Below, piece by piece: positions 44,085-54,773 of a stretch of DNA of 64,000 bases. The notes beneath the pieces were generated by a model, which was not told the DNA's origin, did no database searches, and was given only the letters and a program-made list of their open reading frames with translations. The position numbers were made by a program, and so were the translations under genes. The first letter of the stretch is position 1. The number at the start of each line of letters is the position of its first letter. Source of the DNA: Sphingomonas sp. PAMC 26605 (GTDB lineage: Bacteria > Pseudomonadota > Alphaproteobacteria > Sphingomonadales > Sphingomonadaceae); the NCBI RefSeq assembly GCF_000241485.1, contig NZ_JH584241.1, forward strand, positions 2,717,661-2,781,660, given 5' to 3'.

Positions 44085-44771
44085 TTAAAGGACGCGCAGC
44101 TCCAATTCGCCCAGCAACTGCCCGGCTTGCTCGCGCGAGATTGTCGCGCCGCGGAACTGGCGCGCATCTACTAGGGCGATCCCTCCCAGATCGCAGCCGC
44201 GCAGATCGGCCCCGTCGAAGCGGCAACCGGCGACACCGGCGTCGCGCAGGCTGCACTCCTCGAACACCGCCGCGCGAAAATCGCTCTTGCGCAGATCGGC
44301 CTGGCCGAAGTCGAGCTTGCGCAGCGTCTGCTTGCGGAACGAGAAGCCGGGCAGCTTGGCGTTGATCAGCAGCACTTCGTCGAAGCGCAGATCGAACGTT
44401 TTGGCGTCGGTGAGGTCGGCGAAGGTGAGCTTGCAGCGTTCGAAGCTGGCCGCGGTCAGCGTGGCATTGCGCAGGCTTGCATTGTTGAGGTCGCTCGCCT
44501 CGAAGCGCGCGTCGGCGAGATCGGCGCGGGTGAACTGCGCGAAGGCGGCGCGACACGACACCCACGCCGTCGCTTCGAGCCGCGCGCCCGACAGATCGGC
44601 GCGGCGCAGGCTGCAGCGCTCGACGCGCCAGTGCGACAGATCGAGCCCCGACAGATCGCTGTCGTCGAGATTGCAGTCGACCAGATGCTGCGCGCCGGAC
44701 GCGACGAGGCGTTCGATATCGGCGCGTTGCAGCGGTTCGACGCTCGACACGGTGGGGAGGGGCGCGGTCAT
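44085..44771 (-). CDS. Pentapeptide-repeat protein
   Basis: A 228-aa protein made largely of A(D/N)LxX repeats forming a right-handed quadrilateral beta-helix (for example DLSGLDLSHW, RRADLSGARL, TRADLADARF, GADLRGCDLGG). Qnr-type relatives mimic DNA and protect gyrase from quinolones, but most family members have no known role. There is no signal peptide, so it is likely cytoplasmic. Confidence 0.88.
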   Translation of the reverse strand: MTAPLPTVSSVEPLQRADIERLVASGAQHLVDCNLDDSDLSGLDLSHWRVERCSLRRADLSGARLEATAWVSCRAAFAQFTRADLADARFEASDLNNASLRNATLTAASFERCKLTFADLTDAKTFDLRFDEVLLINAKLPGFSFRKQTLRKLDFGQADLRKSDFRAAVFEECSLRDAGVAGCRFDGADLRGCDLGGIALVDARQFRGATISREQAGQLLGELELRVL

Positions 44772-44806
44772 CGCTCTTCCTATCGCGATGCGCCGCGCAG
44801 CGCGAC

Positions 44807-45667
44807 CTATTGGAAAGCGATCAGCTTGACGGTGTCGGGAAGCGGCGGGGTGGCGCCTGCGGAATGGTCGAGCCGCGCAGCGATCGCTTCGATGATCGGA
44901 GCGATCACCGCGCCGTCGGGATGGTGCCCGGCGCCGCGGATGACCGCGCTGAAGCCGTCGCGCTTGGCGAGGAAGGCGGCCTTGTGGAGTTCCTGCCCCA
45001 TCGCGGCAGGGACGGTGTCGTCGGCAAGACCGTGGATCAGGAAATAGGGCTCGTCGAGCTTGGGCACCGCGGCGAGATTGTCGTAGCGGTCCGCAATGAA
45101 GCTGCGCGCGATCTTGGGCGCCATCGCACGCAGGCCGGTGAAGGTGCCGATCGTCACCAGCGCGTCGAGCTTCTGCCGCATCGCCAAGCCGAACGCGACG
45201 CCGCCGCCGATGCTGTGGCCGATAACGATCACGCGGTTGCTTCCGGCAAGCCGTCGCGCCTCGGCGTAGAACGCATCGGCGTCGCGCCCGAGGCCGGCTT
45301 CGTCGGCGCGGCCGGGATTGCCCGAATAACCGCGATATTCGGCGGCGACGACGCCATAGCCCGCGGCGACGAGCGGTGCGAACCAGTCGAGCGAGCCCAT
45401 CGCGCTCGACGCATTGCCGTGGAAGACGAGCAGCGTCGGCTTGCCCGGTCGAGGCGCGATCTCGGCACCGGTGATGGCGAGGCCGTCGCTTGTCTTCACC
45501 GTCACCCGCTGCGCGCCTGCGGGAAGCGGCGCGGTGGCGATCGGGGCGGTCGGCGCGGGGTAGATCCGGTCATGGATCAATTGGCTCGACCCGGGGCCGG
45601 CAGCCGCGACGAGGAGCGTTGCGCCGAGCGCCGCTTGTCCGAGCAAACGGATTTTACGCGGTTTCAT
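44807..45667 (-). CDS. Alpha/beta hydrolase, exported or membrane-anchored
   Basis: A 286-aa protein with an N-terminal signal-like segment (MKPRKIRLLGQAALGATLLVAAAGPGSS) and an alpha/beta-hydrolase core. The oxyanion region is LVFHGNASSAMGS, the nucleophile elbow GHSIGGG, the Asp loop LIHGLADDTVP and the His in GAGHHPD. Related to bacterial hydrolases of the BEM46/YfhR type. Substrate unknown. Confidence 0.87.
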   Translation of the reverse strand: MKPRKIRLLGQAALGATLLVAAAGPGSSQLIHDRIYPAPTAPIATAPLPAGAQRVTVKTSDGLAITGAEIAPRPGKPTLLVFHGNASSAMGSLDWFAPLVAAGYGVVAAEYRGYSGNPGRADEAGLGRDADAFYAEARRLAGSNRVIVIGHSIGGGVAFGLAMRQKLDALVTIGTFTGLRAMAPKIARSFIADRYDNLAAVPKLDEPYFLIHGLADDTVPAAMGQELHKAAFLAKRDGFSAVIRGAGHHPDGAVIAPIIEAIAARLDHSAGATPPLPDTVKLIAFQ

Positions 45668-45774
45668 AAGTCTCCTTTGCGGCGCCCGCGCTCCCCGCAA
45701 GCGCGATCGTGTTATGGTTGCATAACACACGTCATCGCGCTATACTTTTCGCGCTTTGAGGTCATGGGGGGATC

Positions 45775-47133
45775 ATGTCCGACGTCGCGATCACCACTGC
45801 CGCCGAACCCGATGGCGCGCCGCGCATCGTGGTGCTCGATATCCTGCGGGGCGTTGCGATCCTCGGCATCCTGTTCATGAACATCAACGACATGGGGCAG
45901 TCGCTCTATGCCTCGTTCGACGACATCCGCCATCTCGGCTGGTCGGCGAGCGATCAGGTCGCATGGTGGCTGCGCGAGGTGTTCGCCAACGGCACGGCGC
46001 GCTGCATGCTCGAGATGCTGTTCGGCGCCGGGATGGTGATCCTCACCGATCGCGTCGCCGAGCGCGCAGGCGAGTGGGTCGTGCTGCGGCGCTATTATGT
46101 CCGCAATCTGATCCTGTTCGGCTTCGGGCTCATCCACGTTTTCCTCCTGCTGTGGCCCGGCGACATCCTGCACACCTATGGGCTTGCCGCGCTGGTGGCG
46201 TTCCTGTTCCGGCGGCTGCGCCCGCGGTTGCTGATCATGATCGGGCTGACGCTGGCGCTGTTCCAGCTCGTCGCCGGCGGCTATTTCGGCTATTACCAGA
46301 CGCTGCAGACGCGCGCGCAGGTCGCCGCGATCGAGGCGCGGGTCGCGGCGGGCGCCAGGCCGACCGTTGACGAGCGCAAGCTGCTCACGAGCAAGGCGGA
46401 GCGAACCAAGAAGCGCGCGGAGAACAAGGCGAAGTCGCGCCGCAACATCGCCGCCGAGGACACCGCGCGCACCGGCAGCTTCGCGAGCTGGGCGGCGGCG
46501 CAATGGCACAGCTTCCTCGATCTGGAATCGCAATTCCTCGAATTGCTGTTCGTCTGGGAGGCCGCGAGCGTGATGCTGCTCGGCGCCGCGCTGTACAAGC
46601 TTGGCGTGCTGCAGGGGCGGCGCTCGCGGCGTTTCTATGCCTGGACCGCGGTGATCGCCTACGGCGTCGGGATACCGTTGCGCGTGATCGGCGCGCACGA
46701 GCAGATGCAGTTCGGCGACGGCCCCTATACCTTCTGGGCGAGCTACGAGATCGCGCGCCAGGCGATGACGCTCGGGCATGTCGCGCTGATCAACCTGCTC
46801 GTCTCGACCGCGATCGGCGCGCGGCTGCTGCAGCCGTTCGTCGCGGCGGGGCGCACCGCGCTGTCGATCTATATCGCGCAGACGATGATTTGCTTGTGGG
46901 TGCTGTATCCGCCGTTCGTGCTCGCGCTGTACGGCAAGATGAGCTGGGGGCCGCTGATGGTGACCTCGCTCGTGATCGACGCGGTGCTGCTGGTCGGGGC
47001 GAACCTGTGGGTGCGGCAGTACGACATCGCGCCGGTCGAATGGGCGTGGCGGTCGCTGGTCGAACGGCGCGTGCTGCCTTGGCGCAAACGCCCGCGCGCG
47101 CCGCTGCCGAGCGGTGCGCCCGCGCTCGCCTGA
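45775..47133 (+). CDS. DUF418-family multi-pass membrane protein
   Basis: A 452-aa protein with a conserved N-terminus (RIVVLDILRGVAILGILFMNI) and about eight hydrophobic helices. A hydrophilic, Lys/Arg-rich cytoplasmic loop lies near 190-235, and a C-terminal DUF418 domain includes GRTALSIYIAQTMICLWVLYPP and YDIAPVEWAWRSLV. The family is related to acyltransferase-like membrane proteins but has no assigned reaction. Confidence 0.87.
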   Translation: MSDVAITTAAEPDGAPRIVVLDILRGVAILGILFMNINDMGQSLYASFDDIRHLGWSASDQVAWWLREVFANGTARCMLEMLFGAGMVILTDRVAERAGEWVVLRRYYVRNLILFGFGLIHVFLLLWPGDILHTYGLAALVAFLFRRLRPRLLIMIGLTLALFQLVAGGYFGYYQTLQTRAQVAAIEARVAAGARPTVDERKLLTSKAERTKKRAENKAKSRRNIAAEDTARTGSFASWAAAQWHSFLDLESQFLELLFVWEAASVMLLGAALYKLGVLQGRRSRRFYAWTAVIAYGVGIPLRVIGAHEQMQFGDGPYTFWASYEIARQAMTLGHVALINLLVSTAIGARLLQPFVAAGRTALSIYIAQTMICLWVLYPPFVLALYGKMSWGPLMVTSLVIDAVLLVGANLWVRQYDIAPVEWAWRSLVERRVLPWRKRPRAPLPSGAPALA

Positions 47134-47215
47134 CGCCCCTTTACCTCGCGCACGGTCCCCGCGATAAGCGCGCTCAAACGCCCGTCTGGGGCGCGACAGG
47201 GACTGGAGATGCGGG

Positions 47216-49444
47216 ATGCGGGCGAGTTGGGCTTTTGCGGGCGTGATGCTCGCCTGTGCGGCGGTGCCGGCGATGGCTGCTGATCCTGCACCCAGCCAGC
47301 TCACGCTGAAGGCCGTGTTCGGCAGCCCCGATCTGTCGGGCGTCCAGCCGCGCGGCGTCAAGCTCTCGCCCGACGGGACGCTGCTCACGTCGCTGCGCCC
47401 GCGCGCCGAGGAGAAGGAGCGTTTCGACCTGTGGGCGCGCGACACGCGCACCGGCGAAGAGCGCATGCTGGTCGATTCGAAGAAGGTCGGATCTGGCGCC
47501 GAACTGTCCGAGGCCGAGAAGATGCAGCGCGAGCGTGCGCGCATCGCCGGCTCGAAGGGCATCGTCACCTATGACTGGGCGCCCGACGGCAAGACGATCT
47601 TGGTGCCGATCGACGGCGACCTGTATCTCGCCGGACTCGACGGCACCACGCGCCGCCTGACCAACGCGCCGGGCGATGGCGCGCTCAACCCGGTGATCAG
47701 TCCCAAGGGTGGCTTCGTCAGTTTCGTGCGCGGGCAGAATCTGTTCGTCCAGCCGCTCGGCGGCGGCGAGGCGCGCGCCGTCAGCAGCGATGGCGGCGGC
47801 ACGGTGCATTGGGGCGAGGCCGAGTTCGTCGCGCAGGAGGAAATGGACCGCCGCACGGGCTATTGGTGGTCGCCGCAGGACAGCCATATCGCGGTCGAGC
47901 GCTTCGACGAGGCCCCCGTCGGGATCGTCACCCGCGCGGCGATCGGCGCGAACGGGACCAAGGTCTATGATCAGCGCTACCCCGCCGCCGGTACGCCCAA
48001 CGTCGCGGTCGCACTGTACGTGATGAAGGCGGACGGGTCGGGCAAGGTCAAGGTCGACCTCGGCAGCAACCCCGACATCTATCTCGCGCGCGTCGACTGG
48101 ACGCCCGACGGCAGCGCCTTGCTCGTCCAGCGCGAGAGCCGCGACCAGAAGACGCTCGACATGCTCAAGGTCGATCCCGCGACCGGCAAGGCCACGGTGC
48201 TGTTCACCGAAAAATCGGGCACGCGCAGCTGGCTCAACCTGTCCGACGCGTATCGCCCGATGAAGGACGGCAGCCTGATCTGGCGCTCCGAGCGGACCGG
48301 CTTCGGCCACCTCTACCGCTTCGACAAGGGCCAGTGGACCGCGCTGACCAAGGGCGACTGGGTCGTCCAGGCGCTGCTCGGTGTCGACGAGGCCAAGGGC
48401 CGGCTGTTCTTCACCGGCAACAAGGACGGCGTGCTCGAGCAGCATCTCTATTCGGTCGATATCGCGCATCCGAACCAGATCACCCGCCTCACCGAGGCGG
48501 GCTGGTGGAACAGCGGCACGATGGACGACGCCGCCACGCGGATGATCGTCTCGCGCTCGAGCCCGACCCAGCCGACGCAGGTCTATCTCGCCGATGTGGA
48601 CGGCAAGCGGCTGTCGTGGATCAACGAGAATGCGATCAAGCCGGGGCATCCCTACTACCCGTATCTCGCGCGCCACCAGCAGACCAAGTTCGGCACGATC
48701 AAGGCCGACGACGGGACGACGCTCTATTACGAGATGATCACCCCACCGCTCGAACCCGGCAAGAAATACCCCGTCTTCTTCCAGCACTATGGCGGCCCCG
48801 GCACCGGGCAGCAGGTCACGCGCGGCTGGGGCGGGGCGTTGCCGCAATACCTCGTCCAGCACGGCTATATCTATTTCCAGATCGACAATCGCGGCTCGTA
48901 CAATCGCGGCAAGGCGTTCGAGGATCACATCTACCGCGCGATGGGCACGGTCGAGGTCGCCGACCAGCTCGCCGGCGCGAAGTTCATCAAGAGCCAGCCG
49001 TTCGTCGATCCATCTAAGGTGGCCATCTATGGTTGGTCGTATGGCGGCTATATGACGCTCAAGATGCTCGAGGCGAACCAGGGCGTCTATGCGGCGGGCG
49101 TGTCGGGTGCGCCGGTGACGCAATGGGAGCAGTACGACACCCATTATACCGAGCGCTACATGGGCTCGCCGGTGGCGGACAAGCAGGCCTATCTCGCGTC
49201 GGATGCGCTCGGCAAGGCGCCCGACATCAAGGATCCGCTGCTGCTGATCCACGGCATGGCCGACGACAATGTCGTCTTCACCAACTCGACCGCGCTCGCC
49301 GCACGGATGCAGGCGACCGCGACGCCGTTCGAGATGATGTTCTACCCGGGCTACACCCACCGCGTCGCTGGCCCCGGGATCAGCGAGCATCTGTGGGGGA
49401 CGATTTTGACTTTCCTCGATCGGAACGTGAAGGACAAAAAATAG
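47216..49444 (+). CDS. Dipeptidyl-peptidase IV-like S9 family serine peptidase
   Basis: A 742-aa exported peptidase: signal peptide MRASWAFAGVMLACAAVPAMA, an eight-bladed propeller domain (to about 490), then the alpha/beta-hydrolase domain. The triad lies in YGWSYGGYMTL (Ser near 607), HGMADDNVVF (Asp) and GYTHRVAG (His). The double-Glu region for N-terminal recognition may be AEFVAQEEMDR near 205. It should release Xaa-Pro dipeptides in the periplasm. Confidence 0.93.
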   Translation: MRASWAFAGVMLACAAVPAMAADPAPSQLTLKAVFGSPDLSGVQPRGVKLSPDGTLLTSLRPRAEEKERFDLWARDTRTGEERMLVDSKKVGSGAELSEAEKMQRERARIAGSKGIVTYDWAPDGKTILVPIDGDLYLAGLDGTTRRLTNAPGDGALNPVISPKGGFVSFVRGQNLFVQPLGGGEARAVSSDGGGTVHWGEAEFVAQEEMDRRTGYWWSPQDSHIAVERFDEAPVGIVTRAAIGANGTKVYDQRYPAAGTPNVAVALYVMKADGSGKVKVDLGSNPDIYLARVDWTPDGSALLVQRESRDQKTLDMLKVDPATGKATVLFTEKSGTRSWLNLSDAYRPMKDGSLIWRSERTGFGHLYRFDKGQWTALTKGDWVVQALLGVDEAKGRLFFTGNKDGVLEQHLYSVDIAHPNQITRLTEAGWWNSGTMDDAATRMIVSRSSPTQPTQVYLADVDGKRLSWINENAIKPGHPYYPYLARHQQTKFGTIKADDGTTLYYEMITPPLEPGKKYPVFFQHYGGPGTGQQVTRGWGGALPQYLVQHGYIYFQIDNRGSYNRGKAFEDHIYRAMGTVEVADQLAGAKFIKSQPFVDPSKVAIYGWSYGGYMTLKMLEANQGVYAAGVSGAPVTQWEQYDTHYTERYMGSPVADKQAYLASDALGKAPDIKDPLLLIHGMADDNVVFTNSTALAARMQATATPFEMMFYPGYTHRVAGPGISEHLWGTILTFLDRNVKDKK

Positions 49445-49468
49445 GGTCAGGCGTTCGCCTTCCCATCG

Positions 49469-49593
49469 GTCATTCCCGCGTAGGCGGGGATGCCTCCTTA
49501 CTGTCATCCCCGCGGAGGCGGGGATCCATTGGCAGGGACGCGCTTAATTTGCGAGACCTGCCAGTATGGATTCCCGCCTTCGCGGGAATGACG
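49469..49593. repeat. Compound palindromic intergenic repeat (copy 8)
   Basis: Three hairpin units are CATTCCCGC...GCGGGGATG, TCATCCCCGC...GCGGGGAT and ATTCCCGCCTTCGCGGGAAT. The outer ends GTCATTCCCGCG and CGCGGGAATGAC are mutually complementary. It lies between the peptidase and mgtC-family genes. Confidence 0.75.
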
Positions 49594-49659
49594 GAGGAGG
49601 GGGCAACGATACGAGTCTACCCCTAGTCCCCACCGCCCCTCTCCCATAAGACCCGCCGC

Positions 49660-50376
49660 ATGCGGTTCCTCACCACCTTCCACCTCTGGCCGTTCCTCGA
49701 CACGGTCGTCAGTTACCTCGTCGCGTTCATCCTCGGCACGCTGATCGGCGCCGAACGCCAGTATCGCCAGCGCACCGCGGGCCTACGCACCAACGCGCTC
49801 GTCGCGCTCGGCTCGGCGGCGTTCGTCGATCTCGGGCAGCGCTTGGGCGGCGACATCGAGTCGATCCGGATCATCGCCTATGTCGTGTCGGGGATCGGCT
49901 TCCTCGGCGCGGGCGTGATCATGAAGGAGGGGATGAACGTCCGCGGGCTCAACACCGCGGCGACTTTGTGGTGCTCGGCCGCAGTTGGCGCGATCGCGGG
50001 GAGCGACATGATCGCCGAGGCGGTGCTGCTGACAGGCTTCGTCATCCTCGCCAACACGATGCTCCGCCCGCTCGTCGACGCGATCAACCGTATCCCGCTG
50101 GAAGGGCGCAGCGTCGAGGCGACCTATAGCGTGACGATCACCACCGATGCCGAGGAAGCCGGCCCGATGGGCGACTTGCTGACCGAGCATCTCGAAACCG
50201 CACAGCTCCCGGTCGCCGAACTCGATATCGTCTCGCGTGGCGAGGACCGGGTGGAGATTGTGGCGAAGCTCGTCAGTACCAATATAGCGGTCAGCGAGCT
50301 CGACGCGCTGACCGATCATCTCGCCACGGTGCATGGAATAACCCATGCCACCTGGCAGGCGCGCACGCACGATTAG
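49660..50376 (+). CDS. MgtC/SapB family membrane protein
   Basis: A 238-aa protein with an MgtC-type membrane domain of four to five helices (about 1-145: LIGAERQYRQRTAGLRTNALVALG, GIGFLGAGVIMKEGMNVRGLNTAATLW). A C-terminal ACT-like cytoplasmic domain follows (YSVTITTDAEEAGPMGDLLTEHL). Family members are linked to growth at low magnesium and to modulation of the F-ATPase, and are not themselves proven transporters. Confidence 0.9.
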   Translation: MRFLTTFHLWPFLDTVVSYLVAFILGTLIGAERQYRQRTAGLRTNALVALGSAAFVDLGQRLGGDIESIRIIAYVVSGIGFLGAGVIMKEGMNVRGLNTAATLWCSAAVGAIAGSDMIAEAVLLTGFVILANTMLRPLVDAINRIPLEGRSVEATYSVTITTDAEEAGPMGDLLTEHLETAQLPVAELDIVSRGEDRVEIVAKLVSTNIAVSELDALTDHLATVHGITHATWQARTHD

Positions 50377-50437
50377 CAAAGCGATTGGACGTGCCGGCGT
50401 AATGTCGCTACGGGCGCGATCCGAATTGGAGGATTAC

Positions 50438-51466
50438 ATGGGTTATCGGATCGTGGTCGCGGGCGCGACGGGCAATGTCGGGCGCGAGATGCTCAATATT
50501 CTGAGCGAGCGCGAGTTCCCGCTCGACGATATCGCCGTGGTCGCCTCGTCGCGCAGCCAGGGCGACGAGGTCGATTTCGGCGAGACGGGCAGGAAGCTCA
50601 AGGTCCAGAACATCGACCATTTCGACCCGACCGGCTGGGACATGGCGCTGTTCGCGATCGGCTCGGAAGGGACCAAGCTGCATGCCCCGCGCTTTGCCGC
50701 GGCGGGCTGCACGGTGATCGACAATTCGTCGCTCTACCGGATGGACCCCGACGTGCCGCTGATCGTGCCCGAAGTGAACCCCGATGCGATCGCCGGCTAC
50801 ACGCGCCGCAACATCATCGCCAACCCCAACTGCTCGACCGCGCAGATGGTAGTCGCGCTCAAGCCGCTCCACGATTTCGCCAAGATCAAGCGCGTCGTCG
50901 TGTCGACCTATCAGTCGGTGTCGGGCGCGGGCAAGGCGGGGATGGACGAGCTGTTCGAGCAATCGCGCAACATCTTCGTCGGCGATTCGGCCGAGGCCAA
51001 GAAGTTCACCAAGCAGATCGCGTTCAACGTGATCCCGCACATCGACAGCTTCCTCGACGACGGGTCGACCAAGGAAGAGTGGAAGATGGTGGTCGAGACC
51101 AAGAAGATCCTCGATCCCAAGATCAAGGTCACTGCAACCTGCGTGCGCGTGCCGGTGTTCGTCGGGCATTCGGAGTCGATCAACATCGAGTTCGAGAACG
51201 AGATCTCGGCGGCACAGGCGCAGAAGATCCTCCGCGAGGCGCCCGGCGTGATGCTCGTCGACAAGCGCGAGGACGGCGGATACGTGACGCCGGTCGAATG
51301 CGTCGGCGAATATGCCACCTTCATCAGCCGCGTCCGCGAGGATTCGACCGTCGAGAACGGGCTGTCGCTGTGGTGCGTCAGCGACAACCTCCGCAAGGGC
51401 GCGGCGCTCAACGCGGTGCAGATCGCCGAATTGCTCGGGCGGCGCTATCTCGGCAAGGGCGACTGA
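50438..51466 (+). CDS. asd: Aspartate-semialdehyde dehydrogenase
   Basis: A 342-aa enzyme reducing aspartyl phosphate to the semialdehyde for lysine/DAP, threonine and methionine synthesis. The NADP motif VAGATGNVGREML is at the N-terminus. The catalytic Cys is in NPNCSTAQMVVAL, and the His/Glu region includes CVRVPVFVGHSES. The ATG at 50438 follows GGAGG at ideal spacing. Longer in-frame starts overlap the mgtC-family gene and are rejected. Confidence 0.96.
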   Translation: MGYRIVVAGATGNVGREMLNILSEREFPLDDIAVVASSRSQGDEVDFGETGRKLKVQNIDHFDPTGWDMALFAIGSEGTKLHAPRFAAAGCTVIDNSSLYRMDPDVPLIVPEVNPDAIAGYTRRNIIANPNCSTAQMVVALKPLHDFAKIKRVVVSTYQSVSGAGKAGMDELFEQSRNIFVGDSAEAKKFTKQIAFNVIPHIDSFLDDGSTKEEWKMVVETKKILDPKIKVTATCVRVPVFVGHSESINIEFENEISAAQAQKILREAPGVMLVDKREDGGYVTPVECVGEYATFISRVREDSTVENGLSLWCVSDNLRKGAALNAVQIAELLGRRYLGKGD

Positions 51467-51474
51467 ACCCGAGC

Positions 51475-52767
51475 CTAGGCGACGGGCTGCGCGGTGACGT
51501 GCAGCCCCGTCGTCGAATGCGTCGAGACCTTGAGGCTGACGACGGGCGCGGCGCCCGTCGGCGTGAAATGCAGATCGCGCACCAGTCCCGCGACGATCGT
51601 CGCGATCTCAGCGGTCGCGAACCCGGCGGCGATGCAGAGCCGCGGCCCCGCCCCGAACGGCAGATAGGCACCGCGCGGATAGTGCCCCGCCGGTGCGAAG
51701 CGGCCGGGGTCGAACCGGTCGGGGTCTGCCCACAACCGGCGATGGCGGTGGATCGCGAAGACCGGGATGATCACCGTCTGCCCGCGCCGGATCCGATGCC
51801 CGAGCAGCTCGGTCTCGCGCGTCGCGGCGCGCACCAGCAGCGGGCCGGGCGGGTACAGCCGAAGCGCTTCCTGCACGACCGCGCGCGCGACCGGCCGGGT
51901 CGTGTCGTCGGGCGCGTCGGTCGCCTCCGCGCGCACCGCCGCTTGCCAGTCCGGATGGAGCGCCAGCAGATAGAGCGCCCACGCCGCCCCCAGCGCGCTC
52001 GTCTCGAACCCGGCGATCATGAAGCCGAACAGATTGTCGGCGAGCGGCCCGACATCGCGGAGCAGGGCTGTCAGGTGGTGCGGCTCGGTCGGCGCGCGCG
52101 CGGCAATATCGCGCGCTATGCGGCGCAGCCGCGCTTCGGCATCGCTTCGGCCGGTCCGCCGCAGCCGATCCAGCCAGGCGGCCGGGATCGGCGCCACCTC
52201 GAGCAGGCCGAACCGCGCGACGTCGCGCATCACCTCGGGAATGTCGGCGGCGATCGCGTCGCTATCCCAGTCGCGCGCGTCCGACAGCAGCGTCTCCAGC
52301 ACGATGCGCGCCACGATCCGGCCGAGCGCGGGTTGCAGGTCGACGCTCTCGCCGCACGGCCAGCGCTCGGCGGCGTGGCGGGTGGCGGCGGTCATTACCG
52401 GCATGGCGGCGGCGATCGCGCTCGGGCGAAACGCGGGCGCGGCCGCGCGGCGTTGCGCAGCCCAGGATTCGCCCTCGGCGGCGGCGAGGCCGTTGCCCCA
52501 GGCGCGCCGCATCAGCGTCCGCAGCGGACGATTGCGGCCGAAGGTCGCGCCCGGGTCGAGCAGGATCGCGCGCACCGCATCGGGCTCGGCGATCACCAGC
52601 GGCGAGCGCGGGCCGGGTAGCGCATAGCTCCATTCGTCGTAGATGCTGGCGGGGATGGCCCGTGCCGGGTCGGCGATCGCGTGCCGGAGCATCGCGAGAA
52701 GCGACGGCGCGGTTGCAGGAGAAGCGAATTTGGGGATGCACGGGGGCGATTCGGGGCAGGGCTGCAT
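51475..52767 (-). CDS. Cytochrome P450
   Basis: A 430-aa soluble P450 monooxygenase. The I-helix oxygen-binding segment is GFMIAGFETSALG, the K-helix ExxR is in QEALRLYPPGPLLVR, and the haem Cys loop is FGAGPRLCIAAG, where Ala replaces the usual second Gly after Cys. There is no membrane anchor, so redox partners must be supplied in trans, and none is encoded nearby. Substrate unknown. Confidence 0.92.
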   Translation of the reverse strand: MQPCPESPPCIPKFASPATAPSLLAMLRHAIADPARAIPASIYDEWSYALPGPRSPLVIAEPDAVRAILLDPGATFGRNRPLRTLMRRAWGNGLAAAEGESWAAQRRAAAPAFRPSAIAAAMPVMTAATRHAAERWPCGESVDLQPALGRIVARIVLETLLSDARDWDSDAIAADIPEVMRDVARFGLLEVAPIPAAWLDRLRRTGRSDAEARLRRIARDIAARAPTEPHHLTALLRDVGPLADNLFGFMIAGFETSALGAAWALYLLALHPDWQAAVRAEATDAPDDTTRPVARAVVQEALRLYPPGPLLVRAATRETELLGHRIRRGQTVIIPVFAIHRHRRLWADPDRFDPGRFAPAGHYPRGAYLPFGAGPRLCIAAGFATAEIATIVAGLVRDLHFTPTGAAPVVSLKVSTHSTTGLHVTAQPVA

Positions 52768-52878
52768 GACGTCCTCGCGGCTCGGGATGACGCCGGGATA
52801 CGCAACTGGGCAACGCTGTACGCCGACCCCCTCGGCCCTGGCCGCCCCGTCAGAAGAAGGGGCGGGTGGGCCGATGGG

Positions 52879-52959
52879 TCAGAGGATGAGAACCTCGACC
52901 ACCAGCGCGACGCCTGCAACGGCGAAAAGTCCGCCGGCAAGGCTCTGAAGGATGCGCAT
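52879..52959 (-). CDS. Possible 26-residue membrane peptide
   Basis: A short frame MRILQSLAGGLFAVAGVALV followed by VEVLIL and TGA, almost entirely one transmembrane helix. GGAGA sits 9 bases upstream of the ATG. It lies 111 bases upstream of the P450 gene in the same direction. Its length makes chance hard to exclude. Confidence 0.4.
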   Translation of the reverse strand: MRILQSLAGGLFAVAGVALVVEVLIL

Positions 52960-53294
52960 GGTAGGTGTCTCCGATACCGGGCTCGTCCCGGCACGGACGC
53001 ATTTGGAGATTGTTGCTCATGCGCGCAATTTTATTACGCGCATTCGCAGGTGCAGCATTTGCACGTTGAGATGTGCAAAACCATCGACGAAGCGTTTGAG
53101 GCGAATGCGGAGCCTTTCGTCTTCGGCAGTTTCGGGAGGGCGCTGTCCTACAAGGACCGATTCGGCTATACTGAGTCGGCTCTTTGAAATTGTCGGTGTC
53201 ACGCCTCAAATCGGTACGGAAACGGAAACGATCGCCCCGGACGATCGCACGTCCGGGGGTCAATCGAGTCAAGCCAGCTGCGAACCGGTCGCAA
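52960..53294. other. Gap between the P450 region and purB
   Basis: No recognisable gene. It holds an A/T-rich inverted repeat TGCGCG...CGCGCA (53020-53042) and a candidate purB terminator (53235-53258). A leftward 61-codon GTG-started frame (53017-53202) has no recognisable features and is not called. Confidence 0.5.
53235..53258 (-). terminator. Candidate purB terminator
   Basis: Perfect 8-bp stem CCCCGGAC/GTCCGGGG around an 8-base loop, about 40 bases past the purB stop. On the minus strand it is followed by CGATCGTTTCCGTTTCC, only loosely T-rich. Confidence 0.5.
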
Positions 53295-54611
<1,317 letters not shown>

Positions 54612-54773
54612 GGAATATCCTCGAATAGCTGGGTCGGTCGGCACGGAATCGGCACGAGCGCGTGTCGAGCCGCGCGTTAGCAGGGTGGAGGCGCGCCTTC
54701 AAATCGGCGGCGTGGAGCGTCGCGCGGCCCGGTGCGTTGGGGGGAAGACATCCGAATCGCACAGGAGAGACCG

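Noticed and set aside
45712-47568. Leftward 618-codon frame opposite the DUF418 gene
   Set aside because: Low-complexity, charged translation without domains. The rightward gene has clear membrane helices and a family signature.
51620-51680. P450 haem loop Gly-to-Ala change as loss of function
   Set aside because: Ala at this position is common in active P450s. Cys, ExxR and I-helix motifs are intact.
53017-53202. Leftward 61-codon GTG-started frame between the P450 region and purB
   Set aside because: Poor initiation context, no recognisable family, no signal or membrane segment. Chance is as likely.
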